Part shown: in pieces, positions 11,759 through 22,042 of the stretch | Layout: each line of letters begins with the position of its first letter | How positions within the stretch are numbered: the stretch's first letter is position 1 | Assembly: GCA_010015655.1 (NCBI GenBank) | Contig: ML976692.1 | Location: 62,001 to 126,000, forward strand | DNA from: Bimuria novae-zelandiae CBS 107.79 | Lineage: Eukaryota > Ascomycota > Dothideomycetes > Pleosporales > Didymosphaeriaceae | DNA length: 64,000 bases | Direction: 5' to 3' | Notes under the pieces: model-generated | What the model was told of the DNA's origin: nothing | The model's input: the letters and a program-made list of their open reading frames with translations, nothing else | Database searches by the model: none | Program-made: the position numbers and the translations under genes

Positions 11759-13689
11759 AGTCGGGTGGGGTAGTTTCCGACACCGGGTAGTTTTCGACAC
11801 CCCGCAAAATTTCGCCGCTGCCACCACTTGGGTTGCGAATATGCTCACAACTTTATTAAATAAATTTGTAAAAAAAAAAAAAAAAAAAAAATAGTATTTA
11901 AAGCATTTAATCACTTTCTTTATCTATGCTTAAATCACGATTAAGATATCGTTGTGTTCGTCGTTGTTCTCGCGCTAAACGTCGAACTAATAGCTGCTCC
12001 GCTTCCTCTTTAGAGCTACTTTCCTCCTCTACGATAATGACCTTTTGCAATGCATTTCTTAATTTGCGAATACGTTAAGAGGGTACCTAATTAGCCTGCG
12101 AGAGAACTTCTACAAGACTTACGAACTATTTATTTAGATTAATTATAACTTTATAGCGTTTTAGTAGATTTACTTAATTAATCTGCTTACGCAAGGAAGC
12201 AATCTCATAATTTTTTATAATAACCTCTATTAAGGTATAGTTAAATACCTTAGTAGTAAGCTAAACACATCGTCGTGTAGTTAGTAAGAAGCTCTTTTTA
12301 GAAAATAGCTTTACAACATCGCTGCCACGTTTTGGCGTCCTGATATCCTTAGTAGAAGAGGGTAGTGTTAACGGCCGTTCGCGCACCACCACCCAGCGAG
12401 AACCTAAGGGCTTCCTCACGTTCTTAGGGTACAGCCCTGTTGCTTTCTACCTAGATCGGACACACTGCTCTCGAAGGCCAATTTTACGCGCTTCTGTATA
12501 AAATTCGAGAAACTTGGCCTTCCTAAGCTTTGTTACATCTGTCTCAGCCCCATACTCGCCGACGAAGCGCCGATACGCCACCTTTAGGCTGGAGAAACAA
12601 CCAAGATCTAAAGGCTAGAGTATATGTGAAGTATGGGCAGGTATAAAGAGCAAATGCACATTATTTATATAATATATAGTTATAAATTTATCTAAGGTAT
12701 AACTGCCATGGCCGTTAACAATAAGCAATTATGTCTTAGACAGATTATTAGGCTTAGTTTAGGGCAAGAACACCTTCTCTAGCCACTTAATAGCAATATT
12801 ATTACTTATCTACCTATTTTACGAGAAAGTAATATACTAGTAAAGATATTAAGTTAAAAACTCTTTCTTAAACCACTGCTCCTAGATGCTCTTAGCCTTA
12901 AAGATAACTAAAGGTTTAAGAACGACGCCGAGCGCAGAGATACACTCTACTATAGAGGTCTACGTACAGGCATTTATTATTTTAACTAGTATAGCATTAG
13001 GGTTCTCTTGCGAGGAGCCTATAATAAGCCTATTAACTCCCTAGCCCTCTATAATACCGCCCTCGTCGGCGTTGTACCTGTGTCGGGGGGGAATCCAGGT
13101 CACGGTCTCGTACAGGTTAAATATTTGCCTAATATTTTTAGGAGTGGCCGCATTTATGCGTTCCTAGCTAGTCTAGTAGCCTAACTTTGACTTAATAGCT
13201 AGGCGGCGTCTTATAAATTAACTAGTCTACTCTTTCCCTAGGTTCTTATAGTTACCTTTTTACTTAAAGATAACTATTACGATAGCTTGCACTTGCGCGT
13301 AGGTTAGCGCGTAATTAAAGACTTCTTAACGTAGAATCTAGCGCTCTAGATACTCTTCTTAAATAACTAAAAGTTACTATGCACTATTATAGGCATGCAG
13401 GTAGGATTAGGCACTATTAAAGTGGCCGCGAAGAGTGTTGCGTGGTACCCTATATTAAGTAGTAGTAGTGGCTAAAGCGACCCTAGATTTAAGGTCTATA
13501 AGTGCGTTCTGGACATCTCCTTCTATATATCTAGCTATTCGAAGTCAGAGAATACGATGCAAAAGGAAAAATTAAAATTAATAAAGAATTAAGGTTATAA
13601 GAATTATTTTTAGTTAGCGTGCATGGTGGGTGAGCGCGATTGCAGGGCTGTCGGAAACTACTTAGTATTAGAAACTACCCTACCTAACT
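11759..13689 (-). mobile_element. pogo-type DNA transposon D (1.93 kb)
   Basis: The left end begins AGTCGGGTGGGGTAGTTTCC. The right end, read on the other strand, is the same sequence with RIP-type changes, and an internal repeat of the GTAGTTT unit is present at both ends. TA flanks both sides (11757-11758 and 13690-13691). It holds a run of about 22 A (11870-11891). Confidence 0.8.
11900..13560 (-). pseudogene. pogo transposase of element D
   Basis: The minus-strand frame shows a helix-turn-helix N-terminus (about 13380-13540) and the DDE core near 13070, reading YNADEGG followed by a V-x-R/G-L-I-I-G-S-S block and a PLVIFK segment (about 12900-12920), which match fungal pogo transposases. 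Stops are TAG/TAA; inactive. Confidence 0.75.
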
Positions 13690-15259
13690 TAATTAATGTA
13701 TCCTTCTCTATTGCACCCCTTAACGCACGCCTTGCTACTTGATCTAAAACCCTCTACTATTCTCCTTTATAGATAGTAGCGTTAGAGTCGCTATCTTTTG
13801 TAGTCTTAGAGTCGCTGTCTATAAACTTATCTAGTATAACGTTAGGGTTAAATAGGCTCACGCCCACTGCCTTAAAGGAGCTAAGTATATTTAATTTAGT
13901 AAAGCTAGCCACCTAGGCATCCTAGAATAGCGAGAAGAAGTTAGGCTTCTTTACTAGTACTAGGCCTTTGTGCTTAAAGAAGCGCTCTCCTAGCTTCTTT
14001 AAGTATGCTATACTAAGAGGCTTAAACATTACTATATTAAGCGGCTGAAGCGTGTGCGTGCTGTAAGGTAGATAGATACTTATAAGAATTTTATACTAAT
14101 AGTAATACTCTAAAAACTCTTTAGTTAGGTAACTCTTATAGCTATCCACGAGCAATAGGCGGTACTTTCTTTAAGCTTTAGATATAGTAAAGCGCTAAAA
14201 TACCTGTTATAGCTAAGTAAGGCCTAGGCCGTCGTTGCTCCAGCTACTAGGTAATACTCTAAAGAAGGCTATATGTTCTCCCACCTTTATATCCTCCACC
14301 CAGGTGCTCTGAATATTCTAAGATTTAGCCAGATATATAAGGCCTAGAGGAAGAGCAGATCTATCCGCGCATATACATGCTATAAGGCTTACCTACTTAT
14401 AATTACTATCTTATAGTATCTACCTAAAAGGTTTCTTCTTAAATTAACGCTTGCTAAAGATTCTCTTCTATCTACTAATAGCTCTAATTATAAAGCCTTT
14501 CTTATCTATATTATATATATGCGCAGGCTCTATCTTATAAAACTTAATTTTATCGCATAGCGTGTCGTAGTATAGCTTATACTTATTACTAGAGTTAGCG
14601 ATATAGCGTTACTAGTCTATAAATATAGTAAATTAAGACGTAAGCTTATTATTGTAATAATCTAGAAAGCGCGATACCTAGCTCTTAGAGACCTAATACC
14701 TAGCGATATTTAAGGCGAAATCTTAAACTATCTCTTTTATAAGTAGGAGGTGTTCTTTTATAAGCTTGTCTATATACTTTATAAGCTCTACCTCCTCCTA
14801 TAGGCTAAGGTTCTAACGCGTTACTATATCCTCTTAGTAGGAACGCGCACTAAACTTTACTTTACGCGTTAAAGTTAAGTAAATAACGCTATACTTTTAA
14901 GCTATTTTTATCTATAGGATTTTCTCTCCTAGAGGTGTACTTTTTACTTCTATAACTACTTCGTTAATGCCTGTCATTGTTGTTGTGCTGTGTTAGGATA
15001 AAAAAGTGTTATGTGGATGGTGTTCCGCGCGTTGGCTGACGGCGCGCGTTGGGTGCACGGGCACGGTAACCTGCGCACACCAGTAACCTGCGCACCCCAC
15101 CAAAACTAACACAGCTTTCTGCACGATAGCTTAACAACGTAATAGTTAAATTTTCTATAAATAGATTTATATAATAGCTATAATCTCTGTCTACACTAAG
15201 TCCTTGTGTGGCCTTGCTCATGGCAGTTGCTGCATGTAGGTGGTGCTTGTGATCGTCCT

Positions 15260-16797
15260 GCACGGTCCTCCTGCTCTACCTGCTAGCGCACCCTTTTAGC
15301 CTCTGCAGCCAGCCTTTGACCTTCCTTAGCCTGTAGAGCGCCTCTAGAGGCAATATACTATCTGCGCCTGTCCTGCCTTTATCTATAGCAATAGTTAGCT
15401 ACTTATAGCCTTTTATTCTCCTCTACTAAGATCGTTACTAAATTTATTATAAGCTAATAGCCTTTAACAAGCTGCGCGATAGCTTAGTTTATAAGGCTCT
15501 AAAACTATTACTATAGATAAGCACGTATAAGCCTAGCCTGCTGCTCGACCTGAGTAGTAGTGTGAGGCGTCCCAGCTGTCCATGCTGTCTCAGCGACTGT
15601 CTGTGGTGGTGACGGTGTCCTGACTACAGTCAGGCATGAGAGGACCCGATCTGGACAAGGAGACACCAGCCCTGCCGCTTGAAAGCCAGCCTTGATGTTC
15701 TGCTCTGTGAAGACAACCCTATGTATACATGGGTAGATTGACAGGAACTCTTCCTTGTCTACATGATAGACACCTTGTCTAGCCAGCTCAGTCACCTCAT
15801 GTCCGTACGCTGTCTTGAGAGGTGAGAAACAGCTAATATCTAGAGGCTATAAGAGGTGGCTCGTGTAGGCAGGCATATAGAGACTAATAATCCTATATAT
15901 CTTATAGTACTAATTAAACTTAGGGGTAGCGTAGCTACTATAATTATTTAAAATAAGTAACTACTAGGTGCCTACTATATAAAACTTTATATACTAATTA
16001 AAGTGCTTTAGCTAGGCAAACCTTAAGTTATTTATTATTTAGCTATTATTACTAATAGCTAGTACCTAGCTAGTAGGTAGGTTAGTATACTAGCTAGTCT
16101 AGTAGAGCTTGCTAAGTAGAATAATAAAAAGTAGTATAAACTACTTAGCTACACAGATAGCTTTAATTATTATAATATAGTCTTAATTACTAGGCTATAG
16201 ATACATAGCCCTCCCTATAGTATTTAAGCTAGTCACTACTTTAGACGTAGAGGCGACCCCTATTATAAAGCCTTTCTTATTAAAATTATTAATATCTGTG
16301 TCTAGTATACCGTATGTCTGTCGTGTCTTCTCCACAAGCTTGTACTAAGTAGAAATCTTAATAGGATCCTTATAGAGCGCACGCTGGCTATAGAAGCTTT
16401 TAAACTATTTAGTTTATAGTTTTAGCTAAGTCTTAATAAAGCGCGATACCTAGTTCTTACCTATAAGCTATAAAGTAGGGATTTAGCTACGTATAGTAAG
16501 TAGATAGTTAGCTATCTTATATATGTTAATAATATAAGGTAGAAATCTACGTTAGTTAAGGTCTAGTATCTAGTCTACTAGAGCCTGCTCCTCTGTAGGG
16601 TGTAGCTTTTGATTTGGTGATCTTGTCTCGTGTTTTGGCTAGACACCTCGAAGGCACGTCTGTAGTGTTAATTCTGGTATATTGTAGGTTGCTGCTAGCG
16701 CGCGTATAGACTTTGCTAATTTATTCTGATAGGATGCGATTGCAAGACTTATTCTACCTTCTTGCGAGGTCTGTATAGGCTGCTGCCGTTGTGGCAT
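15260..16797 (-). pseudogene. pogo/Fot1 transposase of element B
   Basis: The ATG at 16797 (minus) opens a frame with a Psq-type helix-turn-helix (SLAIASYQ...LAATYNIPE, about 16640-16760) and a CENP-B-like second helix-turn-helix. The C-terminal part stays open at 15511-15795 and holds the N-I-K-A-G-F-Q-A-A-G-L block common at the end of fungal pogo transposases. The middle, with the DDE residues, is RIP-mutated with stops. Confidence 0.7.
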
Positions 16798-16863
16798 GGC
16801 TGATTGTGTAGGACGCGTTGCGCGATTTTGGTGGGGTGCGCAGCTTACTGGTGGGACACGTTA

Positions 16864-19700
16864 AGAGAATTTATAATTAGCTTAGTATAAAGGAGATATA
16901 GAAAGCGTACTAGTTAGTAAGAAACTATAAAGCTAGGATTATTAAGAAGGCGCTGCGGAATAAGCATAAAAAATAAGTAAAAAAGGTAGTTAAGTTACTA
17001 AAAGGACTATAAAAGATAGCTAAATAGGCAAGAATAAGAGAGTTACAGTTTATAAAAGCTATACTAATAATCTAATACTTAAAAACTTAACTCGAAATTA
17101 TAGAGCTAAGTAATAAAATAAAAATATTTAAAGACATCTTTTTCCTTGCGCCCCTAAAAGTAAATCTAAAAGGCGTATAAAACGTAAAGTATAGTAGCTA
17201 AATTAAACTACTACTAATAATAATAAAAAATAGAAAACTCTATTTGCATAGCTTCCTCTTTTAAAGGCCTTAGACTTAATAAGATTATAAATAAAGCCCT
17301 TTAAGTAAAGAGACCTTAGCTTATAGCGTATATACTAAGAATCTTTAATTAAAGTATAAAGCTAGGCTATTACCTAGCCTATTTTTATAGGTTGCTTACA
17401 GCAGTGCTTTATAAACTAAGGAAAGATAACTATATAAAACTAAAAGTATACTAGCTAGTCGCGCTACTTATTACTATAGGTAAGATAATAAATACGATAA
17501 TCTCCTAGTGGCTAAACTACTTAGTAGAGATATACTAGCTACTTCTACTAACCTATATAGGAGGAAGAAAGAAACGATCCATAGAGCATACGCTCTACGC
17601 CGTGGCGAAGAAGATTTACAAAGCATGGAACTAGAAGAGAACCCATGTGGCTAGCCTCTTATTGCTTAACGTATCGGGCACTTTTAATAATGTATCCCAT
17701 GCGCGTCTACTACACAACCTGCAAAAAAGGGAGATTAATAAAAAGACTATCTAATAGATTATAAGTAGCCTTAGTAATAGTTATACGCGTATTAAGATTA
17801 ATAGAATTATATCTACGTAGTACGCAATAAGCATAAATATATTTTAAAACTCTTTATTATTACCTATCCTCTACCTGTTCTATAATGCTAACCTTATAGA
17901 TATATATAATTAAGAAGTAAACGTTCTTCTAATAGGCTACATTAACGACATAGTAGTCCTAATATGGGCAAAAACGACAGAGGAGATATGCAACATCTTA
18001 GGCAGAACTCTATAAAAGACATAGTAGTGGGCAAACACGCACGTATCCGTCTTCGCTCTAGACAGGTTCTAGCTTACACACTTTATAAGGACACGCGAGA
18101 AGATTAATACTACTTATTTAATTTAAATTATTTAGAGTAAGATTAAACTAAAGCTAACTTATAAGTATTTAGGGCTAATAATAGACTCTAAGCTTACATA
18201 AAAAGTATACTTTAAAGAAATTAGGTAAAAGGTAATAAAAATAGTACACGCGCTAAGTAACTTTAGAAATTTAAAATAAAGCGCTAGCTTTATTAATCTT
18301 AAAAAAATATATAAAGGTACTATAGTGCCCTAGATAATGTATGCCTGCTTAATATAGATAAATAAGAATAGAAAGACACATACCTATACTAAAAAGGCAC
18401 TTAATATTCTACAAAGTATCTAGGCGAGAGTAGTACGAATTATCTATAGGGCGTATAAAGCTATATTAAGAGCTATACTAGATATTAAAGTCTTCCTCTT
18501 CCCTATTAAGTAATAAATATGGAAACATAATGCTAACATAATTACTTAACTTCTGTCTAGCAGACCTATCGTAAACACCGTGGGTTTCCAGCCCACGGAT
18601 GCTGCCTAAATGACAGAACGCAAGAAGCATACAGGCTCCTGGCAGAGGATCTATAGAGAGATAAGAGATAAGTGGGGAAAGGACCTTACAACGCAGGAAC
18701 CAATTCCCCTATTCATCACACCCCCCCTGCAACAAGGACTAAAGACCTACATAGACAACAATTACGAGACAGCGAGGAAGCGACACGATAGGGAGACTGC
18801 GACGGATTAAGACCTCAGCATCTACACAGACGGAAGCGGAATCGACGACAGAATCGGTGCGGCTACAGTGTGCCCATACACACAGTAGACGCGCAGCGCC
18901 TATCTTGGATTATCCACGACGTCCACAGTATATGCAGCAGAGCTGTATGGAATCAGCCTGGCACTACAGATAGCACAAGAGTACGCAGATCGGAACGGAA
19001 GCAGACGCAACGTCGCCATCTACACAGACAACCAGGCCGCCATATGGTCTGTCACTAAGGCCAAAGGACGGACGGGAGCCTACATTTTAGAGGAGATCGC
19101 CTGCCAAATCCAGGACCTCTAGGACTAAGGACGTCTGGTACGAATTTGTTGGGTACTAGCCTACGAAGGAATCCCGGGCAACAAAGCTGTAGATATAGCT
19201 GTAAAAGAAGCTACAGGATAGAGAGAAAATGGCAAAAGAGCGCTGGCCGTAGACAAGTCTCTAAAGCTCTTTCCCCTTAAGACCACGCTAATAAGGAGAT
19301 ATAAACAGCAAGTAGAGATAGCGTAGAGTGCAAAGTGGCGGAAAGAGATAAAAGGCCAAGCTATATTTAGGAACACATTAGCTCTAACAAAAAGAATACT
19401 TAAGCTATATAAAGGCCTTAAAAAGGGGGATAGCGCTCTCCTCGTATAGCTAAGAACTAAAAAGATTAGACTAAAAGACTTTCTCTTTAGCTATAAAGTA
19501 CTAGATATAACTAGCTTACGATGTAACTATAGAGCCTTAAGGTAAATAGTAGCCTACGTTCTACTCTACTATAGGACGCACAACGACCTTTAGAACTAAA
19601 TATTTAGTAACCTCCTAAGATAATATAACCTCTAGACTATCCTTAATAAGCTATAACTAGCTACTAAAGCTATTAAATTTATAGAGTAGATATAGATTCT
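16864..19700 (+). pseudogene. LINE reverse transcriptase and RNase H remnant (ORF2, second part)
   Basis: RT motif A reads SLLLLNVSGTFNNVSHARLL (about 17640-17710), where the aspartate of the canonical LD is N. The YxDD box reads YIND (17938-17949). RNase H follows, with TDGSG (about 18815-18845), YAAELYG (about 18935) and TDNQAA (19023-19040), all catalytic positions that can be checked by eye. A C-x-C..H-x3-type zinc block is at about 19520-19590. TAA/TAG stops are frequent. Confidence 0.8.
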
Positions 19701-20031
19701 TAGGTAAGTTAGGATCACAGACGCGTAGATAAAGCCGAGCGCTAGGGGGAGACTGTAGGTATGTGGACGCGATACACGAGGTGTAGAACCTTTTTAAAGC
19801 CTAGAAAATAGTGTGCATTAGTATTAGAGCTATTATCTAAATAGGCTAGTAAGCATATTTAGATAGTAGGTGCTAGGAGGAGCTAGTCCTGTTTTGCAGG
19901 ATAAAGTAGGGCGGGATAGATTAGCAATAATCTAGGACGCGTTAGTTGTTCGCCAAGCCCACCTAACCGGGCATAGCTGCGGGGAAATCGCGGCTGGAAC
20001 CGAGCAGGAATCAATCAATCAATCAATCAAT

Positions 20032-20957
20032 CGTACACCTTACGGCGCATGTGTTATTTCACTGTCAAACAGGAGCTGTGGCGATTTGCGATAAAATATC
20101 CGCTTAGATGAACGATACGAAGTCAAAAAAAGTTTACCAGCGTTCAGCAGGGCCGTTAGCAGGATATGCAAGCCTCTTTTCGCTAGGTTTTCTTTCAAGT
20201 TCCCAACTTCCCGGCTTGTAATTAACCGCCGCCATCCACTTCGCCAGTCGCGACCTCGACCCAGGTCTTTCAATTTATTTTATACGGTTGCGGTCTCTTT
20301 TCAGCATAACCTCTTGCCATTGTGTCTCCACCTTCAACTTCTCTCTGCTATTTTTGGACTGCGACTTCAAAATGTTCCAGCTTTCCAACGGTCTAGAGCG
20401 AACGTATGCTCTTCAGAGTGACACCTGCAAGGCATGTTTCTCCGGGTGCTAGCTGCATCTGTGAAATGAAGTATTTCTTCCTTTGTGCAAGCTACGACTG
20501 ACGACCACTTAAACAGGATCTGGACCCATATCACACAGCTTACTAGCAAGGGCTGCAACATTACAAACAGGTAGCGAGCTACCTTTTAGGGTCATAGTAT
20601 ATGAACACGCGAAGAACATGATAGCGGATAAGGGAAGCTGCAGGGTCTCAAGGACAGTGCTGTGAACGACCACTCAAAGCATCGCAGGTATCATGAGATG
20701 CTCTTGGGTACACGATCTACGCCTCGTACCTGGTTGAACAAATTAAACATATAAGACCAGCGTCGCTCCCTTCCTATCTCGCCACTATACCTCTACAAAC
20801 AGCCCGCCACCTCCACTTGCACTATATTACTGCATCATTCGTCACATCAAATTATTCTGGAGAGTTATAATATTGCGCTCTTGTTCATTTCTAGCATTTC
20901 AATCCCTAGTCCAATATCTGGACCACACAAACACAGCAATCGAAGCCAACAGCAACG
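20032..20957. other. Intergenic, upstream region of the secreted-protein gene
   Basis: Normal GC content with no RIP mark, so the transposon block ends sharply at the LINE tail. Only short chance ORFs are present and I see no coding pattern. The last 200 bp should contain the promoter of the gene starting at 20958. Confidence 0.6.
20748..20755 (+). promoter_or_regulatory. Possible TATA-like box of the DUF4360 gene
   Basis: An ATATAAG element is followed by a CT-rich stretch (20762-20785), the usual look of a fungal core promoter, about 200 bp before the ATG at 20958. It is a sequence match only. Confidence 0.3.
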
Positions 20958-21816
20958 ATGAAATCATTTATCGCGCTCTCCTTGCCGCTTCTCGCGCTCT
21001 CAGCTCCGACATCCCAAGACAACACCTCCGCGCCGCCAGCCTTCGGAATCAACAAAGTCATCTCCGGCGGCTCAGGCTGTCCCCAAGGCAGCATCGACAT
21101 CAACTGGACCAACAACGGCATACTTCCCATCTGTACGTCAAACTTTCCCCACATCCCTCTATTCCCAAACCGCCCACATGCATCCTAACTCCACCATCTT
21201 TCCCCACTAGCCTACACGATCACGATCACTAATCACACATCAAACAGACTTCGGCAACGCCTTCACGGCGTCCGTCGGCCCCAGCGTAACTGCTGACCAA
21301 AGCCGCAAGAACTGCCAGATCAACATCGACATCGCCTATTCGCCTGGCTACTCGTACAGCGTGTATAGCGCTGACTACACGGGCTGGGCGGCTATTGACT
21401 CGGGCGTTACGGGCGTGGTCGCTGCGCATTATTACTTCTCCGGCGAGTCAACTGCTGTACGTCTACATTCCCTCGCACCTCAAATAACCCTCTCTGTCTT
21501 TCATCTTCTATACATTTGGTTCCCTCTTCGTCTCCTTCTTGTTCCATTCCCATCTCTCTGTCAGTAAGCAATCGCTAACATCTAACGCCAGGGCTCGACG
21601 CGCCTAGAGCTGCAAGGCCCCTACAACGGCAAGTACGTCAAGTCAGACAACGTCGCGGTGAGCGTGTGGAGTCCGTGCGGCCAGCAGTCGCTGCTGAATG
21701 TGAACGTCGAAGTGGCGCTCACGCCCCTGGGAAGTTATGCGTCGGGGCAGCTGGCGGTGAACAAGGAGACAGGTCGGTTTGCGAATCAGTTGTATATTCG
21801 GTGGAGGCAGTGTTAG
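20958..21816 (+). CDS. Secreted DUF4360-family protein (three exons, 202 aa)
   Basis: Exons 20958-21132, 21248-21456 and 21592-21816 join to 609 nt (202 residues plus TAG) with GTACGT donors and CAG acceptors. The protein begins with a signal peptide (MKSFIALSLPLLALSAPTSQ). The mature part has the DUF4360 pattern: GSGCPQGSID near residue 36, a SRKNCQINIDI block, a YSVYSADYTG segment, a YYFSG motif and a C-terminal W-R-Q-C. The cysteines probably form disulphides. DUF4360 proteins are small secreted fungal proteins of unknown function, some proposed as effectors or wall proteins. It is convergent with the ABC transporter gene, with 226 bp between stop codons. The splice model rests on frame and family conservation and is strong. 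Confidence 0.85.
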
Positions 21817-22042
21817 AGGGCGGTTTGGCTGTGATGTCCGGAGGTAGGGCGGAGAAGGTGGTATATATGTTGCGGTATTTCACTTCTGTTTGTTCGAATT
21901 TCAATTGCGCATTGGCTGTCGACGATAAGGCTGGGACGGTGTACGAGACAGGTTTCTCTTTGTTATATTCACGTGTGATTCTTCGCGGCAATGCAGGTAT
22001 ACAAGTACAGCATCACACAGTGGCAAGAACACGTTCCTATCC

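Larger units (their letters stand above)
9300..14977 (-). pseudogene. pogo transposase of element A, split by C and D
   Basis: It starts with MTGINEV at 14977 (minus), followed by a helix-turn-helix region. The first catalytic block reads YNIDKKGF (about 14490-14515). Two transposons interrupt it (9948-11737 and 11759-13689). The C-terminal tail at 9500-9780 is rich in Lys, Arg and Glu, a feature of this family. Many TAG/TAA stops; inactive. Confidence 0.65.
9208..15066 (-). mobile_element. pogo-type DNA transposon A, inserted in B, carrying C and D
   Basis: Long terminal inverted repeats at 9208-9250 and 15024-15066 begin CCGTGCCCGTGCACCCAACG and are flanked by TA on both sides (9206-9207 and 15067-15068). 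Without C and D it would be about 2.1 kb, the same size as two relatives in the second block (32589-34700 and the element starting at 24917). The transposase lies on the minus strand. Confidence 0.85.
9192..16861 (-). mobile_element. pogo/Fot1-type DNA transposon B, split by element A
   Basis: The ends are inverted repeats of the form ACSTGTCCCACCAG, and the LINE sequence on either side is joined by a duplicated TA (9190-9191 and 16862-16863). Its own sequence is 9192-9207 plus 15067-16861, about 1.8 kb. It codes for a transposase on the minus strand (15260-16797). Element A landed in a TA inside its left inverted repeat, and a short duplication of the repeat follows at 15069-15110. Confidence 0.85.
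7512..20031 (+). mobile_element. I/Tad1-like LINE, interrupted by four nested pogo elements
   Basis: The first part (7512-9191) has a CCHC zinc knuckle typical of LINE ORF1 (about 7615-7660), then an apurinic endonuclease domain. After the insertion at 9192-16861 the frame resumes with reverse transcriptase, RNase H and a C-terminal zinc-finger block. The element ends in a run of AATC units at 20012-20031, a simple-repeat 3' tail. Coding order and the RNase H domain place it in the I/Tad1 group. Its 5' end lies on the far side of the copia element or is lost. All frames carry RIP stops. Confidence 0.8.

Noticed and set aside
11870..11891. Run of about 22 A
   Set aside because: Considered as a retroposon poly-A tail, but it lies inside DNA transposon D between its inverted repeat and transposase, with no target duplication around it.
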